Assembly (NCBI GenBank): GCA_903909435.1
Contig: CAIVVT010000277.1
Location: 27,934 to 91,933, forward strand
Source of the DNA: an uncultured Acidobacteriia bacterium
GTDB lineage: Bacteria > Acidobacteriota > Terriglobia > Bryobacterales > Bryobacteraceae
Reading direction: 5' to 3'
DNA length: 64,000 bases
Shown one piece after another: positions 1 through 7,712 of this stretch. A program made the translations under genes and the position numbers. Numbering within the stretch: the stretch's first letter is position 1; the number at the start of each line of letters is the position of its first letter. The notes beneath the pieces are model-generated. The model had not been told where the DNA came from. It ran no database searches and was given only the letters and a program-made list of their open reading frames with translations.

Positions 1-321
1 GATGAACAGCGCCAGCGGGAACCCCAGCAGCAGGCAGATCGCGGTTGAAACTGCCGCCACCGCGAAGGAATTGAACAGAATGCCGGCGTAGAGCGAGTCG
101 GCCAGCCGCTGCCAGTTCTCCAGCGTCCACGGCGCAGTGACGCCGCCGTAGGTGCCGCGCGTGCGGAACGTGTAGGCCAGGACAATCGCCAGCGGCGCGC
201 CGAGCAGTGCCAGCAGTAGCGCCGCCGTAGGTGTCAGGAACAGCGTTCTGAGCCCGCTGTTCGCAGTTTGGGAGGCGTCCCCCGCGCCCTGATCCCCGGG
301 TTGCTTCACTGCTGGTTGCAT
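1..321 (-). CDS. ABC transporter permease (partial, polyamine/PotB-like)
   Basis: N-terminal 107 codons of an inner-membrane permease that runs off the left edge of the window. The ATG lies at 321 and the frame is open to base 1. After a short hydrophilic leader there is a first membrane segment (about residues 28-49, rich in Leu/Ala), a periplasmic loop, and the start of a second membrane segment (about 84-105, ending GFPLALFI). This layout fits PotB/CysT-type binding-protein-dependent permeases. The start codon follows the stop of the upstream ATPase gene by only 3 bases, so the two are co-transcribed and the permease would form the channel energised by that ATPase. The substrate cannot be decided from this part; polyamine, spermidine-like or iron are all possible. 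Confidence 0.8.
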   Translation of the reverse strand, partial: MQPAVKQPGDQGAGDASQTANSGLRTLFLTPTAALLLALLGAPLAIVLAYTFRTRGTYGGVTAPWTLENWQRLADSLYAGILFNSFAVAAVSTAICLLLGFPLALFI

Positions 322-324
322 GCT

Positions 325-1296
325 TCAGATGGGCAAGAGCAGTTCGTCTTCAGCACGCCACCACACGTGCACGCGTTCGCCGGCCTGAAAGCCTTCGGAG
401 TTGCACGGCAGTTCCGCGATGAAGTGCTCGCCACCGCTCAGCTCGGCCTCCACGTGCAGGTGGTTACCCAGGAATACGCAACGCTGCACGACCGAATCGT
501 AAACTCGTTCCGAGTTTGCCGGCTGGTCACGGCTCAGCAGCGTTGCTTCCGGACGGATGCCGGTGCCATTCAACCAGTTCACGCGTCCGAGGAAACTTGC
601 CGCGAAGCGACTGCATGGGTGTTGATAAATCTCCTGCGGCGTGCCGAGTTGCTCCAGGCGGCCAGCGTTCAACAGGGCGATGCGGTCCGACAGATAGAGC
701 GCTTCTTCCTGATCGTGCGTAACGAAAAGGAAGGTGATGCCGACTCGACGCTGCAGGGCCTTTAACTCGTCGCGCACCTGTTTGCGCAGGTTGGGATCAA
801 GAGCGGAAAGTGGTTCGTCGAGCAGCAACACGTCGGGATGCAGCACCAGCGAGCGGGCCAGCGCGACGCGTTGCCTTTCGCCGCCGCTGAGCTGCTCTGG
901 AGCGCGGTCCAGTTTATCGCCGAGTTGCAGCATTTCAACCAGTTCGACGATTCGTTTGTCCGCATCGACGGGTCGTCCGCCGTGCCTGTGCCGCAACCCG
1001 AATTCGATGTTCTCGCGCACGGTCAGGTGCGGGAACAAAGCGTAGTTCTGAAATACGGTCGAGACGTTGCGATCGTGAGGCCGGCGGTGTTCGATGGCCT
1101 CACCGCGCAAGAGTATCCGGCCGCTGGTCGGCGCTTCGAGTCCTGCCACCAGTCGCAGCGTAGTGGTCTTGCCGCAGCCGGACGGTCCCAGCAGGCTGAA
1201 GAACTCGCCTTCGGAGACATTGAGCGACAGCTCGTCCAACGCCCTTTGCGCGGGGTAATGCCGGGACAATTCGCGGAGTTCGAGGACCTCTCCCAT
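325..1296 (-). CDS. ABC transporter ATP-binding protein (PotA-like)
   Basis: A 323-residue ATPase that powers a solute importer at the inner face of the cytoplasmic membrane. All nucleotide-binding motifs are intact: Walker A GPSGCGKTT (37-45), Q-loop Gln83, signature LSGGERQ (136-142), Walker B VLLLDEP (156-162) with catalytic Glu161, and switch His194. A TOBE-like regulatory domain fills about residues 245-323, as in PotA/FbpC importers. An in-frame TTG at 1320 would add 8 residues, but the ATG at 1296 places the start right before the usual N-terminal strand, so I prefer it. The stop is 3 bases from the permease start, which shows an operon. Polyamine transport is inferred from overall similarity; no binding protein is visible here. 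Confidence 0.9.
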   Translation of the reverse strand: MGEVLELRELSRHYPAQRALDELSLNVSEGEFFSLLGPSGCGKTTTLRLVAGLEAPTSGRILLRGEAIEHRRPHDRNVSTVFQNYALFPHLTVRENIEFGLRHRHGGRPVDADKRIVELVEMLQLGDKLDRAPEQLSGGERQRVALARSLVLHPDVLLLDEPLSALDPNLRKQVRDELKALQRRVGITFLFVTHDQEEALYLSDRIALLNAGRLEQLGTPQEIYQHPCSRFAASFLGRVNWLNGTGIRPEATLLSRDQPANSERVYDSVVQRCVFLGNHLHVEAELSGGEHFIAELPCNSEGFQAGERVHVWWRAEDELLLPI

Positions 1297-1966
1297 TCGC
1301 TTTTTCGCATGGTACCGCAATGGCCCGAGCGGCCATTCCAGTTTTCCCGTGCGCTGCGTCGAATACCCTTATGGCGTCGTGTCACCGCAATACTCCGCCG
1401 AACTATTGCGACGCTCCTTGCTGCGACAGCTTCCGTACCGTCCTGGTCGTGGTGTGGAGCCTTTATGACACACCAGTGCTAATCAGGCGGGATTCGACGC
1501 ATCCGAGCTGTGCCGCAAGGCCGAACTCCTCGAAGAGTGGAGTCCTATCCTGCGGTTCAGCGATGAAGTCCCTATCGTTGAGCCAAGTGAATAGGTCCAC
1601 CAACGCCGAAGGGGAGGTGAACGCCTTGACGACCTCCAGGTCCGTCGGGGTCGGACGTTCGGTGATCTGCCTGGTAGAGTTCATAGCTCAGCACGATGAC
1701 ATTGGGGTGAACCCCCGTTGAGCAGACGTTGCCTCCGTTCGCGCCGGCTAGTTGAGCTTTGCCCGGTCAACTGGCTGAGAAGCGGAGACATGCGCGAAAT
1801 CGCGTGCTTGCATCCACCAGGCTCAACCTACCCGGGCCGGACCGCATTGCCCAACACAAACGCTCCTCCAGCGCCGCCGTCCGCCGGACCGGTGCTTACG
1901 GTCGGAATACCGTCGGCGAGCGGCGGGTTTGCCGCTACTCGGGCGCATCTGATACGTTGGGCTGCG
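1297..1966. other. Intergenic stretch, 670 bases
   Basis: Divergent region between the ABC importer operon (minus) and the TIM-barrel gene (plus). Apart from the doubtful 73-codon frame on the minus strand, nothing here has coding character I trust. It must hold the promoters of both flanking units, but no promoter matched the consensus well enough to place. Confidence 0.5.
1463..1684 (-). CDS. Small hypothetical ORF, doubtful
   Basis: A 73-codon ATG-started frame encoding an acidic protein with a plausible amphipathic middle (SPSALVDLFTWLNDRDF). I do not recognise it. There is no convincing ribosome binding site and no partner gene, and it sits alone in a 670-base stretch between the ABC operon and the TIM-barrel gene. 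It may be a real small protein, a decayed remnant, or chance. Confidence 0.25.
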   Translation of the reverse strand: MNSTRQITERPTPTDLEVVKAFTSPSALVDLFTWLNDRDFIAEPQDRTPLFEEFGLAAQLGCVESRLISTGVS

Positions 1967-3064
1967 ATGACGAGACGCGGTTTTCTTTCCACCAGCGCCG
2001 GTGCCATGGCAGCATTGCGAAGCGCGCAGGCCGATGCGGCGCAGCCATTCCCCCTGGGTCTCAACACCTATTGCCTGCGTGCGCTGCGCTGGAACGACGC
2101 CCAGTTGATCGCCTACGCAGCCGAACAGAAGCTCGACTCGATCTTCCTGCAGGACTCGCTCGACCCGGCAACGATGGAACCCGCGCATTGGGACGAAGTC
2201 CGAGAGTTGGCCAAGCGCCAGCAATTGCATCTCGAAACGGGCGGCGGCGGCCTTTGGAACTCCGATCCCGAGAAGAACTTCGACCAGACGGTCGCCACAC
2301 TGCGCACGCACATATCTCGCGCCAGGGCCATGGGATCCCCCATCGTGCGCTGCGTCATTGCGGGTAGCCGGGCAGCCCTGCCCAAGGGGCCGGCCGATCC
2401 CGTAATCGAATACGTGCTGCGCGTGGTGAAGCAGGTGCGGTCGCAGTTGATGGCTGCCGGCCTGCGGATCGCCTTCGAGATCCACAAGGACCTGCAGGCC
2501 TGGGAATACCGCCAGTTGATTGAAGCAGCCGGCCCCGCGCTCGTAGGCACCTACCTCGACACGGGCAATCCGATCTTCGTGATGGAAGACCCGATGACCA
2601 CGCTTGAGGAGTTGGGAAAGTACGCGCTCACCGTCCATCTGCGCGACTCGCTGGTCTATGAAACCCGGCACGGGATCGCGGTGCAGTGGGTTCCGTTGGG
2701 CGAAGGGATTATCGACTTCAGGGCATTTCTGCACCGACTGGGTGAGCTCACAGCGGCTTCAGGCAACGGAGTAAGCGTCTACGTCAAGCCGATCACCGGA
2801 CGCCCGCCTGAAATCCTGCCAATCTACGATCGCGCTTTCTGGGAGCGGTTCCCCAAGGCGCGCGCGGCTGATCTCGCGAAGTTCCTGGCGTTGGCCAAAC
2901 GCGGCGAGCCTTACGACAAGCCGATGGTCGTTGAAGATCTGGCCGGGCGGACCACGCCAGATTACCTGCTCAGGGCCATTCAACATCAACAGCGCGATCA
3001 TGTGGAGCGTAGCCTGGATTACGCGCGCAAGCAGTTAAATCTGGGGGGTCGCTGGAGAAGCTGA
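1967..3064 (+). CDS. Sugar phosphate isomerase/epimerase-like TIM barrel protein, Tat signal
   Basis: A 365-residue protein of the xylose-isomerase-like TIM barrel superfamily (AP_endonuc_2 type), which acts on sugars or inositol derivatives. The ATG at 1967 begins TRRGFLSTSAG, a twin-arginine export signal, followed by a cleavable Ala-rich segment; upstream in-frame starts would bury that signal, so this start is preferred. Recognisable barrel elements are the LGLNTYCLR strand near the mature N-terminus, the FEIHKD strand, the YLDTGNP strand and VHLRDS, which carry the acidic/His metal ligands typical of the fold. It is followed by a strong hairpin and then by a Tat-exported Gfo/Idh/MocA oxidoreductase. 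That pairing is common in acidobacterial and planctomycete sugar catabolism. The exact substrate is unknown. Confidence 0.85.
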   Translation: MTRRGFLSTSAGAMAALRSAQADAAQPFPLGLNTYCLRALRWNDAQLIAYAAEQKLDSIFLQDSLDPATMEPAHWDEVRELAKRQQLHLETGGGGLWNSDPEKNFDQTVATLRTHISRARAMGSPIVRCVIAGSRAALPKGPADPVIEYVLRVVKQVRSQLMAAGLRIAFEIHKDLQAWEYRQLIEAAGPALVGTYLDTGNPIFVMEDPMTTLEELGKYALTVHLRDSLVYETRHGIAVQWVPLGEGIIDFRAFLHRLGELTAASGNGVSVYVKPITGRPPEILPIYDRAFWERFPKARAADLAKFLALAKRGEPYDKPMVVEDLAGRTTPDYLLRAIQHQQRDHVERSLDYARKQLNLGGRWRS

Positions 3065-3391
3065 GGGAGCCTGGCACCCGGAGCGACGACGTCCGCCAGC
3101 ATGCGGCCCGAACGAGGAAGCGTCAGCAAAAAAACCGGCCCCCGCCGGGAGTTACTCGCTCCTGCGGGGGCCGTTGCATAATTGCCGCTTCCAGATCGCG
3201 CCGGCCAATGGTGCGGGCCACGGCAAGTGCATCAGAAGCAGGATCAGAATCAATATAGCAAGTGTCGCCGGGGTGGAAAAGTCATTCGTCAAATTGGCCC
3301 AGCTTGCATCCCGCCCCTCGTGTGGTGTGAGATCGGTAGGGACAGTGGCTGGACGTCAACCAAAGCGACGAAATCAGGAGCCGATCTCAAG
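3065..3391. other. Intergenic stretch with a terminator hairpin
   Basis: 327 bases between the TIM-barrel gene and the oxidoreductase gene. The only clear element is the hairpin at 3136-3173, listed separately. The remainder presumably contains the promoter of the oxidoreductase; I could not place it. Confidence 0.5.
3136..3173 (+). terminator. GC-rich hairpin, likely terminator
   Basis: Perfect 10-bp arms CGGCCCCCGC (3136-3145) and GCGGGGGCCG (3164-3173), with a further GGGAG/CTCCT pairing inside the loop. A run of seven A precedes the left arm, so the best T-run is on the minus strand; on the plus strand it is followed by TTGCATAATT. It lies 71 bases after the TIM-barrel stop and probably ends that transcript. 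Confidence 0.65.
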
Positions 3392-4681
3392 ATGAACAGC
3401 AGACGAACATTCCTGGCTGGAGCCGGTGCGACCGTGATCTCAAGCCTGCCTGCGGCCAAAGCCGCGGGCGCAAACGACCGGCTCCACATCGCGGTCTTGG
3501 GCGTAAACGGGCGTGGACAAGACCACATTGCCAGCCTCGGGAAACTCCCGGACGCAGAGGTGGTGCTGCTCTGCGATCCGGACTTGGAGATCGCCCGGAA
3601 GCGCGCTGCCGAATTCGAAGCCAAGTACGGGAGAAAGGTCCAGGTGGAACAGGACCTGCGCCGCGTGTTCGACAACAAGGACATCGACGCAGTGACTATC
3701 GCCACTCCGAATCACTGGCATTCGCTGGCGGCGATCTGGGCCTGCCAGGCGGGCAAAGACGTTTACGTGGAGAAACCCGGGTCCCACAACATTTTTGAGG
3801 GCAGGAAGATGGTGGAAGCCACCCACAAATACAGGCGGATCGTCCAGCATGGCGTACAACTGCGCAGTTCCGAGGCTATCCAGGAAGCCGTTCAGCACCT
3901 GCGCAAAGGCACCATCGGCAACGTGTATATGTCCCGCGGGTTGGTTTATCGCTGGCGGCCATCCATCGGCCGCAAAGGCGTTGAAACTCCGCCCGAGACC
4001 TTGAACTACGACATTTGGACGGGTCCGGCGCAGCAGGAGCCGTTTTCCCGCCGCATTGTGCACTATAACTGGCACTGGACCTGGAACTACGGCAACGGAG
4101 ATGTAGGCAACCAGGGAATCCACGAGACCGACCTGTGCATGTGGGGCTTAGGTCTGGAGAGTTTGCCGAAGAAGATTACGGCCATGGGTGGCAAGTTCCT
4201 GTTCGACGACGACAAGCAGACGCCGGAGGTTCTGACCACCCTATTCAGCTACCCAGAGCAGAAGAAGCTGATCCAGTTTGAGGTCCGCCCGTGGTGCACG
4301 AACCTCGAAGACGGGGCTGGCGTAGGCAACATCTTCTATGGTTCGGAAGGCTACATGGTGATCAAGGGCTACGACTCCTATGAGATCTACCTGGGCCAGA
4401 AGCGCGAGAAAGGCCCGGCGCGCAGAACCGGCGACCCACTGACCGACCATTTCGCCAATTGGATCAAAGCCATCCGTTCGCGCAAAACGGAGGACCAGAA
4501 CGGTCCGGTGGAGACGGCACACCGTGCCTCAGGCCTGGCGCACCTGGGCAACATCTCGTACCGGCTGGGACGAGTGCTCGAATTCGACAACGCGCGAGAG
4601 AAATTCGTAGGCGATTCTGAAGCGGATGGGATGCTCACCCGAAGCTACCGCGCACCTTACGTCGTGCCAGAGTCGGTTTAG
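3392..4681 (+). CDS. Gfo/Idh/MocA family oxidoreductase, Tat signal
   Basis: A 429-residue NAD(P)-dependent oxidoreductase that typically oxidises or epimerises sugars or inositols. AGGAG at 3376-3380 lies 11 bases before the ATG, deciding the start. The protein opens with NSRRTFLAGAG, a twin-arginine export signal. The Rossmann fold begins at AVLGVNGRG (about 34-42), the conserved EKP motif (127-129) supplies the catalytic Lys, and His244 in GIHETD matches the catalytic His region of this exported subgroup. The length fits the family. It is separated from the upstream TIM-barrel gene by a terminator-like hairpin, so it probably has its own promoter. The substrate is not known. Confidence 0.9.
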   Translation: MNSRRTFLAGAGATVISSLPAAKAAGANDRLHIAVLGVNGRGQDHIASLGKLPDAEVVLLCDPDLEIARKRAAEFEAKYGRKVQVEQDLRRVFDNKDIDAVTIATPNHWHSLAAIWACQAGKDVYVEKPGSHNIFEGRKMVEATHKYRRIVQHGVQLRSSEAIQEAVQHLRKGTIGNVYMSRGLVYRWRPSIGRKGVETPPETLNYDIWTGPAQQEPFSRRIVHYNWHWTWNYGNGDVGNQGIHETDLCMWGLGLESLPKKITAMGGKFLFDDDKQTPEVLTTLFSYPEQKKLIQFEVRPWCTNLEDGAGVGNIFYGSEGYMVIKGYDSYEIYLGQKREKGPARRTGDPLTDHFANWIKAIRSRKTEDQNGPVETAHRASGLAHLGNISYRLGRVLEFDNAREKFVGDSEADGMLTRSYRAPYVVPESV

Positions 4682-4828
4682 GGCAGGTTACGGAATTCGT
4701 TGAATAGCCAGGATCTACTGCCTCAATCTGGAGGCGGGCGGGGATGCCGGTTGGCCTTCGCAGGCGTTCGACAGGCACGATTGAGCAGAACAGCGCCCCA
4801 GGCCGTCCAGTCGCCTGTCCAGTCACCC

Positions 4829-4856
4829 TTGGCGGCGAGAGTACCGCTGGTAGACT
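4829..4856 (+). promoter_or_regulatory. Candidate sigma-70 promoter of the heme/propeller/TPR gene
   Basis: TTGGCG (4829-4834), a 16-base spacer, then TAGACT (4851-4856). The predicted transcription start falls about 2-3 bases before the GTG at 4866, so the mRNA would be nearly leaderless. The same TAGACT box recurs upstream of several other genes in this window. Confidence 0.4.
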
Positions 4857-4865
4857 GATCCTATC

Positions 4866-7502
4866 GTGACGCGATTTGCAGCCTGCATCTTCATAGCCGG
4901 AGCGGTCTGCCTGCAGGCCGGTAGCCGTGCTGCGGTTCCCGCGTCGATAACGGTGGATTACCCGCGAAACGGCTCCATCTTCCCGCCCGAATTCCCTGCC
5001 CCGACCATTGAGTGGCGCGACGAAGCAAACGGAGCAACCGCGTGGCGAATCGAGGTGCAATTCGCCGATAAGTCCAAGAGCTTATCCGCTCAATCGGCGG
5101 GAGAACGCCTCAGCATTGGCGAAATCGATCCGCGCTGCGTCTCGGACACCAACAAGCCACCCGAACTCACCCCCGAACAATCCGTCGGGCACACCTGGAA
5201 ACCGGAGGCCGCAGTGTGGGCGGCGATCAAGCATCACTCCGTACACGCTCCGGCGACGGTCACCATCACGGGCTATAGCTCCGCCGGTTCGAAGCAGAGG
5301 CTCTCCGTGGGGAAGGTGATGATCGGAACCTCCGCTGATCCGGTCGGCGCGCCGGTCTTTTATCGCGACGTGCCGCTGATGCCGTCGGAGTTGCAGAAGG
5401 GCGTGATCAAACCGCTCGCGGCCCGCGCCGTTCCGCTGATCGCGTGGCGGCTGCGCAATCTCGGCGAGACCAACAGTAAAGTCCTGCTGGAGGGGATGCA
5501 CACCTGCGCGAACTGCCATTCTTTTTCCGCCGACGGCAAGACGCTAGGCATGGACATCGACGGTCCGGGTAACGACAAGGGCCTGTACGCCCTGGCTTCG
5601 ATCCAGCCGCAAATGTCTATTCGCAATGAGGACATGATCACGTGGCGAGCGCCGCAGGATCGCCAGGTTTCGCCGGATCGCGTCGGCTTTATGTCGCAGG
5701 TCTCACCCGACGGCCGGTATGTCGTGACACGGCTCGGCGGTCCCGGCGCGCGTCTGCAGTCCAGCTACTACGTCGCGAATTTCACCGACTACCGTTTTCT
5801 GCAGGTCTTTTACCCCACGCGCGGCATCCTGAGCTGGTACGACCGCACGACCGGCCGCGCGCAGCCTCTGCCCGGCGCCGAGGATCCCAGCTTCGTGCAA
5901 GCCGACGCGTTCTGGAGCCCCGAAGGAAAGACCATCGTCTTCGCAAGAGCCGCCGCGCAGGATCCCTATCCCCCAGGCAAGCCGATTGCGGATCGTTCTA
6001 ACTCGCCCGACGAAATCCAGATTCAATACGACCTCTACCGGATCCCCTTCAACGACGGCCGGGGAGGCGCTCCCGAGCCGATTGCCGGCGCATCGGCCAA
6101 CGGGATGAGCAACAACTTTCCGAAGGTGTCACCCGACGGCCGCTGGATCGTCTTCGTGCAGTGCCGCAACGGCCAGTTGATGCGGCCCGACAGCAAGCTC
6201 TACATCGTGCCATTTCAAGGCGGGAAAGCACGCCTGATGAACTGCAATACGCCGCTGATGAACTCCTGGCACAGCTTCTCGCCGAACGGCCGCTGGATGG
6301 TGTTCTCGTCGAAAAGCCGCTCGCCCTACACCCAGATGTTCCTGACGCACATCGACGAGAACGGCGACGACAGTCCGGCAATTCTGATTGAGAATGCGAC
6401 AGCGGCTAATCGGGCAGTCAACCTCCCGGAATTCGTCAACATCCCCCAGAACGGGCTGCTTAAGATCGACGTGCCGGCCGGAGATTTCTACAAAGCGTTC
6501 GACATAGCTTCTGACTTGGCGAAGAGAGGGGAATACGAGGCGTCGCTCGCGGAGTGGAGGAAGGCGATCGAGTTGAATCCGGCGGACGGGCGGGCCTATG
6601 TAGGCATGGGAGTGGCGCTTGTTTCGACGGGCGGTGTGAACGAGGGTCTGGCGTTGTATAAGAAAGCGATGGAGGTGGACCCGGAAAGCCCCGACGCCTA
6701 CAGCCAGATGGGTATCCTGCTGGCACGCCAGGGAAACTTCGAGGAGGCGATTCCCTATCTCTCCAAAGCGGTCGAATTAAACCCGCAGGACGCCGTCACA
6801 CCCGGCAACCTGTGCGGCGCTCTGGCCTTAAGCAACGGGCGAACCGCCCAGAGCATCGAGTACTGCCAGCAAGCCGTCACTGCTTTACCCGATGACGTCC
6901 AGAGCCACGCCAACCTCGCGATCGCACTCTCCAACGCAGGCAAGGTCGATGATGCCATCGCAGAACTGGAGACGGCGGCAAAGCTCGCACCCGGTGACGG
7001 CGCCATACAGCGCAATCTCGCCATCGCGCTGGCGCAGAAAGGACGGTTGGAGCAGGCGATCACGCACCTTGAGCGAGCCATGCAACTCGCGCCTGACTTT
7101 GTGGAGGGCTACTACTATCTGGGTGCGATCTATGCAACGAGCGGCCGGCTGAAGGATGCAAACGCTCAGTGGAGACATCTGTTGGAACTCCAACCGGGTC
7201 ATGTGCTGGCCCTGAACTCGCTTGCCCGACTGCTGGCGACGGCGCCGGACGCGGCGCTGCGGAATGGTGCTGAGGCGGTGGGACTGGCCGAGCGCGCGGC
7301 GCGGCTTTCGGGCGGGCGAGAGCCGGTGCTGCTCGACACCCTGGCCGCAGCGTACGCCGAGGCGGGACGGTTTCCGGACGCGGCGCGAACGGAGAGGCAA
7401 GCACTCGACTTGGCAGGACAGACTCAGAATCCGCAGATGATGGAGAGGCTAAAGTCCCGTTTGAGTTTGTACGAAAGCGGCCAGGCGTTTCATGAACGAT
7501 GA
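4866..7502 (+). CDS. Secreted PD40 propeller / TPR protein with a c-type heme motif
   Basis: An 878-residue exported protein starting at GTG 4866. Residues 1-23 form a signal peptide. A CANCH motif (Cys214, Cys217, His218) is a covalent heme-c attachment sequence. After it come TolB/PD40-like propeller blades with repeated 'SPDGR/SPEGK/SPNGR' turns (about 275-500, e.g. VSPDGRYVV and VSPDGRWIVF). From about 540 to 845 there are TPR repeats that contain the usual Gly/Ala/Pro positions (e.g. NPADGRAYVGMGVAL). I infer a periplasmic scaffold or sensor that may bind heme. An alternative is that CxxCH here is structural or binds metal. It is preceded by a candidate promoter and has no operon partner. 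Confidence 0.8.
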   Translation: MTRFAACIFIAGAVCLQAGSRAAVPASITVDYPRNGSIFPPEFPAPTIEWRDEANGATAWRIEVQFADKSKSLSAQSAGERLSIGEIDPRCVSDTNKPPELTPEQSVGHTWKPEAAVWAAIKHHSVHAPATVTITGYSSAGSKQRLSVGKVMIGTSADPVGAPVFYRDVPLMPSELQKGVIKPLAARAVPLIAWRLRNLGETNSKVLLEGMHTCANCHSFSADGKTLGMDIDGPGNDKGLYALASIQPQMSIRNEDMITWRAPQDRQVSPDRVGFMSQVSPDGRYVVTRLGGPGARLQSSYYVANFTDYRFLQVFYPTRGILSWYDRTTGRAQPLPGAEDPSFVQADAFWSPEGKTIVFARAAAQDPYPPGKPIADRSNSPDEIQIQYDLYRIPFNDGRGGAPEPIAGASANGMSNNFPKVSPDGRWIVFVQCRNGQLMRPDSKLYIVPFQGGKARLMNCNTPLMNSWHSFSPNGRWMVFSSKSRSPYTQMFLTHIDENGDDSPAILIENATAANRAVNLPEFVNIPQNGLLKIDVPAGDFYKAFDIASDLAKRGEYEASLAEWRKAIELNPADGRAYVGMGVALVSTGGVNEGLALYKKAMEVDPESPDAYSQMGILLARQGNFEEAIPYLSKAVELNPQDAVTPGNLCGALALSNGRTAQSIEYCQQAVTALPDDVQSHANLAIALSNAGKVDDAIAELETAAKLAPGDGAIQRNLAIALAQKGRLEQAITHLERAMQLAPDFVEGYYYLGAIYATSGRLKDANAQWRHLLELQPGHVLALNSLARLLATAPDAALRNGAEAVGLAERAARLSGGREPVLLDTLAAAYAEAGRFPDAARTERQALDLAGQTQNPQMMERLKSRLSLYESGQAFHER

Positions 7503-7712
7503 GCGTGTGCAGTTCCCTGGGGAGGGCGTAAGCGAAGCAAATGCTGGCCCAAACTCAATGCGTGACTGGACCCAGCGACCGCGATGGGGGCATGCCTGTT
7601 GGCGAACTTGACCGCTCTCTGTCGTTCGCGGCTCTGTGCTGGAGGGCGAGAGCGTCCATGCGGGCAACCACTGCCGTTTCTGCGCGGTTACCAGCCACTT
7701 CGAGCGGCTGGC

